Shown here one piece after another: positions 62,356-64,000 of a stretch of 64,000 bases of DNA. The notes under the pieces were generated by a model. It searched no databases and was not told where the DNA came from. It worked only from the letters and a program-made list of their open reading frames with translations. The DNA comes from Leptotrichia sp. oral taxon 498 (lineage in GTDB: Bacteria > Fusobacteriota > Fusobacteriia > Fusobacteriales > Leptotrichiaceae), in assembly GCF_002240055.1 (NCBI RefSeq), contig NZ_CP016753.1, forward strand, positions 1,860,001-1,924,000, read 5' to 3'. Made by a program: the position numbers and the translations under genes. Position 1 is the first letter of the stretch; every line of letters starts with the position of its first letter.

Positions 62356-63741
62356 ATGAAAAAAATATTTTTAATTTTATTGCTGTTATTTACCATTGTA
62401 TCTTGTGAATTAAAAAAGGCACAAGAGGCGTATGATAATAAAGAATATATAAGAAGCATATATCTTACTTTGAGTTATTTTGAGAAACATCCAAACAAAG
62501 TTGAAAAAATTAAACCAGATATTAAAAATGAAATTATGGAAAAGTTTTCTAATATTGTAAATTATTATAAAACAGAAGCTGGAAGCAGTAATTTAGAAGA
62601 AAGACAAGATGGTTATGAAGGACTTTATAAAATTTATGCACTATTCGATGTTTACTCTCAATCTTCAAATTTTACTGATTTTTTGTCAAAATATGATGGC
62701 GATGAACTTTTAGGCGAAATTTATAAAATTATAGATGAACGTATAAAAACAGGAGAATTGGAAGGTAAATATTCTAGAGATATTATTTCAATACTTGATG
62801 AATATTACAGAAATATGATTGGTTATACTAAAGAATTAAGTGAAATAAAAAAAATAGATGAAAATAAAATTTTAAAATATGAATCAATATCAAGAAAAAT
62901 GTCTCAAGCTGAAGCTGATAAACTCATAGAATATGCCAATATAAAAGAAAAAGCTGAAGAATACCGTGAAGCACAAAAATTAAATGAAGCAGCACAAGAA
63001 ACTTATGGACAATATCAGAAAAATTATAAAAATATGTATATAAAAATTAGAGAACTCAAAAAAAAAGCTGATTATCAAGAAGCAGACAAGCTTTACCAAA
63101 GTGCTGTACGAACTTCTGGTGCTGTAACTAAACATGGATACAGAGAATCAATAGAAAAATTAAAAAAGGTACAAGAAATTATCCCTAATTTTAAAGATTC
63201 AAAAGAGAAAATTGCAGAGTATTCTAAAAAAGCCTACGTAAAATATAACATTTCTGGTTGTGATAATAGCCATGTCCCTGCATATATAAATGGTCATTTA
63301 TCCAAAGTTGGAGTTTATACAAAATATTCAAGTGAGGCTGAAGTCCAAATAAATTGTAAAGTTACAGATAATTATCAAGTTTCTACGTATCCTAGCCAAA
63401 TAAAAAATTTATCTCAAGTAAAAGATGTTAAAAATAGCGATGGACAAACGGTAAAAAAAGAATTTATATTTCAGGAAAGTAAAACTAAGTCAGTTGAAAA
63501 ACTAGATTTCAGTTATGAAATAGAACTTTCTGGATATGTGAAAAAAAAATATTCAGGTAATGCATATAAACAACACGAAATAAACTCGTTACAGTATTTA
63601 GGAAATGTTCCGTCTGAGTATTCTGGCAAAGATAAAATTGAAAAACTTTGGGGAGAAAGTGAAATGAGAAGAAAAGTTTATGATAGTGCATCTTTTTTTA
63701 AAGATCTTGAAGATATAGTTAAGGAGTTGGAAAAATTATAA
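62356..63741 (+). CDS. Lipoprotein with helical repeats and a conserved C-terminal domain, copy 2
   Basis: This 461-residue lipoprotein is a full-length paralogue of the gene at 59900. The lipobox region is nearly the same (KKIFLILLLLFTIVS then Cys17). GYEGLYKIYALFDVY and the C-terminal domain (VKYNISGCDN, AEVQINCKVTDNYQVSTYPS, SLQYLGNVPSEYSGKDKIEK) match copy 1. The middle helical part has diverged most. GAAAGGATCTGTTCTT before the ATG matches the sequence before copy 1, so the duplicated unit includes the ribosome site. Its YwqK partner is present only as a remnant just downstream. Confidence 0.8.
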   Translation: MKKIFLILLLLFTIVSCELKKAQEAYDNKEYIRSIYLTLSYFEKHPNKVEKIKPDIKNEIMEKFSNIVNYYKTEAGSSNLEERQDGYEGLYKIYALFDVYSQSSNFTDFLSKYDGDELLGEIYKIIDERIKTGELEGKYSRDIISILDEYYRNMIGYTKELSEIKKIDENKILKYESISRKMSQAEADKLIEYANIKEKAEEYREAQKLNEAAQETYGQYQKNYKNMYIKIRELKKKADYQEADKLYQSAVRTSGAVTKHGYRESIEKLKKVQEIIPNFKDSKEKIAEYSKKAYVKYNISGCDNSHVPAYINGHLSKVGVYTKYSSEAEVQINCKVTDNYQVSTYPSQIKNLSQVKDVKNSDGQTVKKEFIFQESKTKSVEKLDFSYEIELSGYVKKKYSGNAYKQHEINSLQYLGNVPSEYSGKDKIEKLWGESEMRRKVYDSASFFKDLEDIVKELEKL

Positions 63742-63848
63742 TTATATATAAAAATAGCGAATTGAAAAAATCTGACAAAAATGGGAAATTAAAATATATA
63801 AAAATAGATGGTGCACTTGAAAATAACATATCTTGCTCTTTGAATTAA
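63741..63848 (+). pseudogene. Remnant of a YwqK/MORN-like gene
   Basis: This stretch reads, without a start codon, IYKNSELKKSDKNGK followed by LKYIKIDGALENN and a stop at 63846. KNGK(L/I)x6(D/E)GxLEN matches a repeat of the intact YwqK protein at 61306 (KNGKIEREYTFENGTLEN), and YKNSELK resembles YKKNGELK. Its position just after lipoprotein copy 2 is where the second YwqK gene would be expected if the pair was duplicated. Only about 35 codons remain, so this is a decayed fragment. Confidence 0.6.
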
Positions 63849-63886
63849 TAAAACAATATTAATAGTATACTTAAAATTTATACTTT

Positions 63887-63904
63887 ACTAAAAGAGCTTT
63901 TAGT
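63887..63904. promoter_or_regulatory. 18-base inverted repeat upstream of the right-edge gene
   Basis: ACTAAAAG and CTTTTAGT flank AG. It lies 35 bases before an extended -10. No T-run follows, so it looks more like an operator or an mRNA stem than a terminator. Confidence 0.4.
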
Positions 63905-63935
63905 GAATTCATAGTAAAAAAATTTAAATGTATTT

Positions 63936-63944
63936 TGGTATAAT
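63936..63944 (+). promoter_or_regulatory. Extended -10 promoter for the gene starting at the right edge
   Basis: TGGTATAAT stands 55 bases before the edge. Confidence 0.6.
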
Positions 63945-63998
63945 GCTTGTATTTTTTTTATTAAAATGTTATCATAATAAACGGGAGAAGGACAAAAA

Positions 63999-64000
63999 AT
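63999..64000 (+). CDS. Start of a further gene, cut by the right edge
   Basis: A ribosome site GGGAGAAGGA (63982-63991) is followed by ACAAAAAAT at the last bases. The next base is probably G, completing an ATG, so another gene with its own promoter begins here. Its product cannot be seen. Confidence 0.4.

Noticed and set aside
1-64000. tRNA, rRNA, CRISPR or insertion sequence
   Set aside because: No tRNA-like GGTTCGA segments, rRNA stretches, regularly spaced repeats, transposases or integrases were seen. A covariance-model scan would be needed to exclude small RNAs.

Overview
The window is ordinary low-GC chromosomal DNA of a Gram-negative, lipid A-making bacterium, most likely a member of the Fusobacteriota and probably a Leptotrichia-like Leptotrichiaceae (inference). 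The grounds are extreme AT bias, AAGGAGG-type ribosome binding sites, extended -10 promoters (TGnTATAAT), an Lpx lipid A operon next to features more usual in Firmicutes (L27 with a Prp-cleaved leader, a YkpA-type ABC-F protein), the enoyl reductase FabV, and many secreted YwqK/MORN-like proteins. About 67 protein genes are supported, including one cut by the left edge, one decayed remnant and the first two bases of a gene at the right edge. No rRNA, tRNA, CRISPR array, insertion sequence or prophage was recognised.

Layout. 1-5.5 kb: a HisZ fragment, a short divergent FtsZ-family protein, a membrane protein, a secreted YwqK-like protein, a small FMN_bind-like secreted protein, TtcA and a DUF4911-like protein. 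5.5-10.4 kb: a minus-strand iron operon efeO-efeB-efeU-tatC-tatA, where the peroxidase EfeB has a Tat signal and the Tat translocase genes lie in the same operon. 10.5-13.6 kb: rsmA, hpt and infC-rpmI-rplT behind a structured leader, with infC apparently starting at AUA. 13.6-20.4 kb: tcdA, membrane proteins, htpX, a DUF1858 protein, superoxide dismutase, a degenerate response regulator, Mrp ATPase and a YiiX-like hydrolase. 20.4-26.5 kb: metA (acetyl-type), dnaN, a short sigma-70 factor, gpsA, plsY and a MATE pump. 26.5-31 kb: the lipid A operon lpxC-fabZ-lpxA-lpxI-lpxB.

31-45 kb: NADH oxidase, argH, a CorC-like protein with a purine permease, PBP1A with rlmN, fabV, pyrC-pyrE and azlC-azlD. 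45-49 kb: a NUDIX hydrolase, MgtE and two poorly known genes. 49-54.6 kb: an ABC-F protein with altered nucleotide-binding motifs, rplU-prp-rpmA, then pfkA-pyk. 54.8-64 kb: two tandem secreted paralogues, yigZ, recR, thrC, and a tandemly duplicated module of a lipoprotein plus a YwqK-like secreted protein, whose second YwqK copy survives only as a short remnant.

The gene content is mostly core metabolism and envelope building. The most distinctive points are the duplicated lipoprotein/YwqK module at the right end, the EfeB protein lacking the canonical Dyp-peroxidase Asp, the asymmetric ABC-F protein, the receiver domain lacking most phosphotransfer residues, the Cys-rich loop in superoxide dismutase, and the infC leader with its AUA start.
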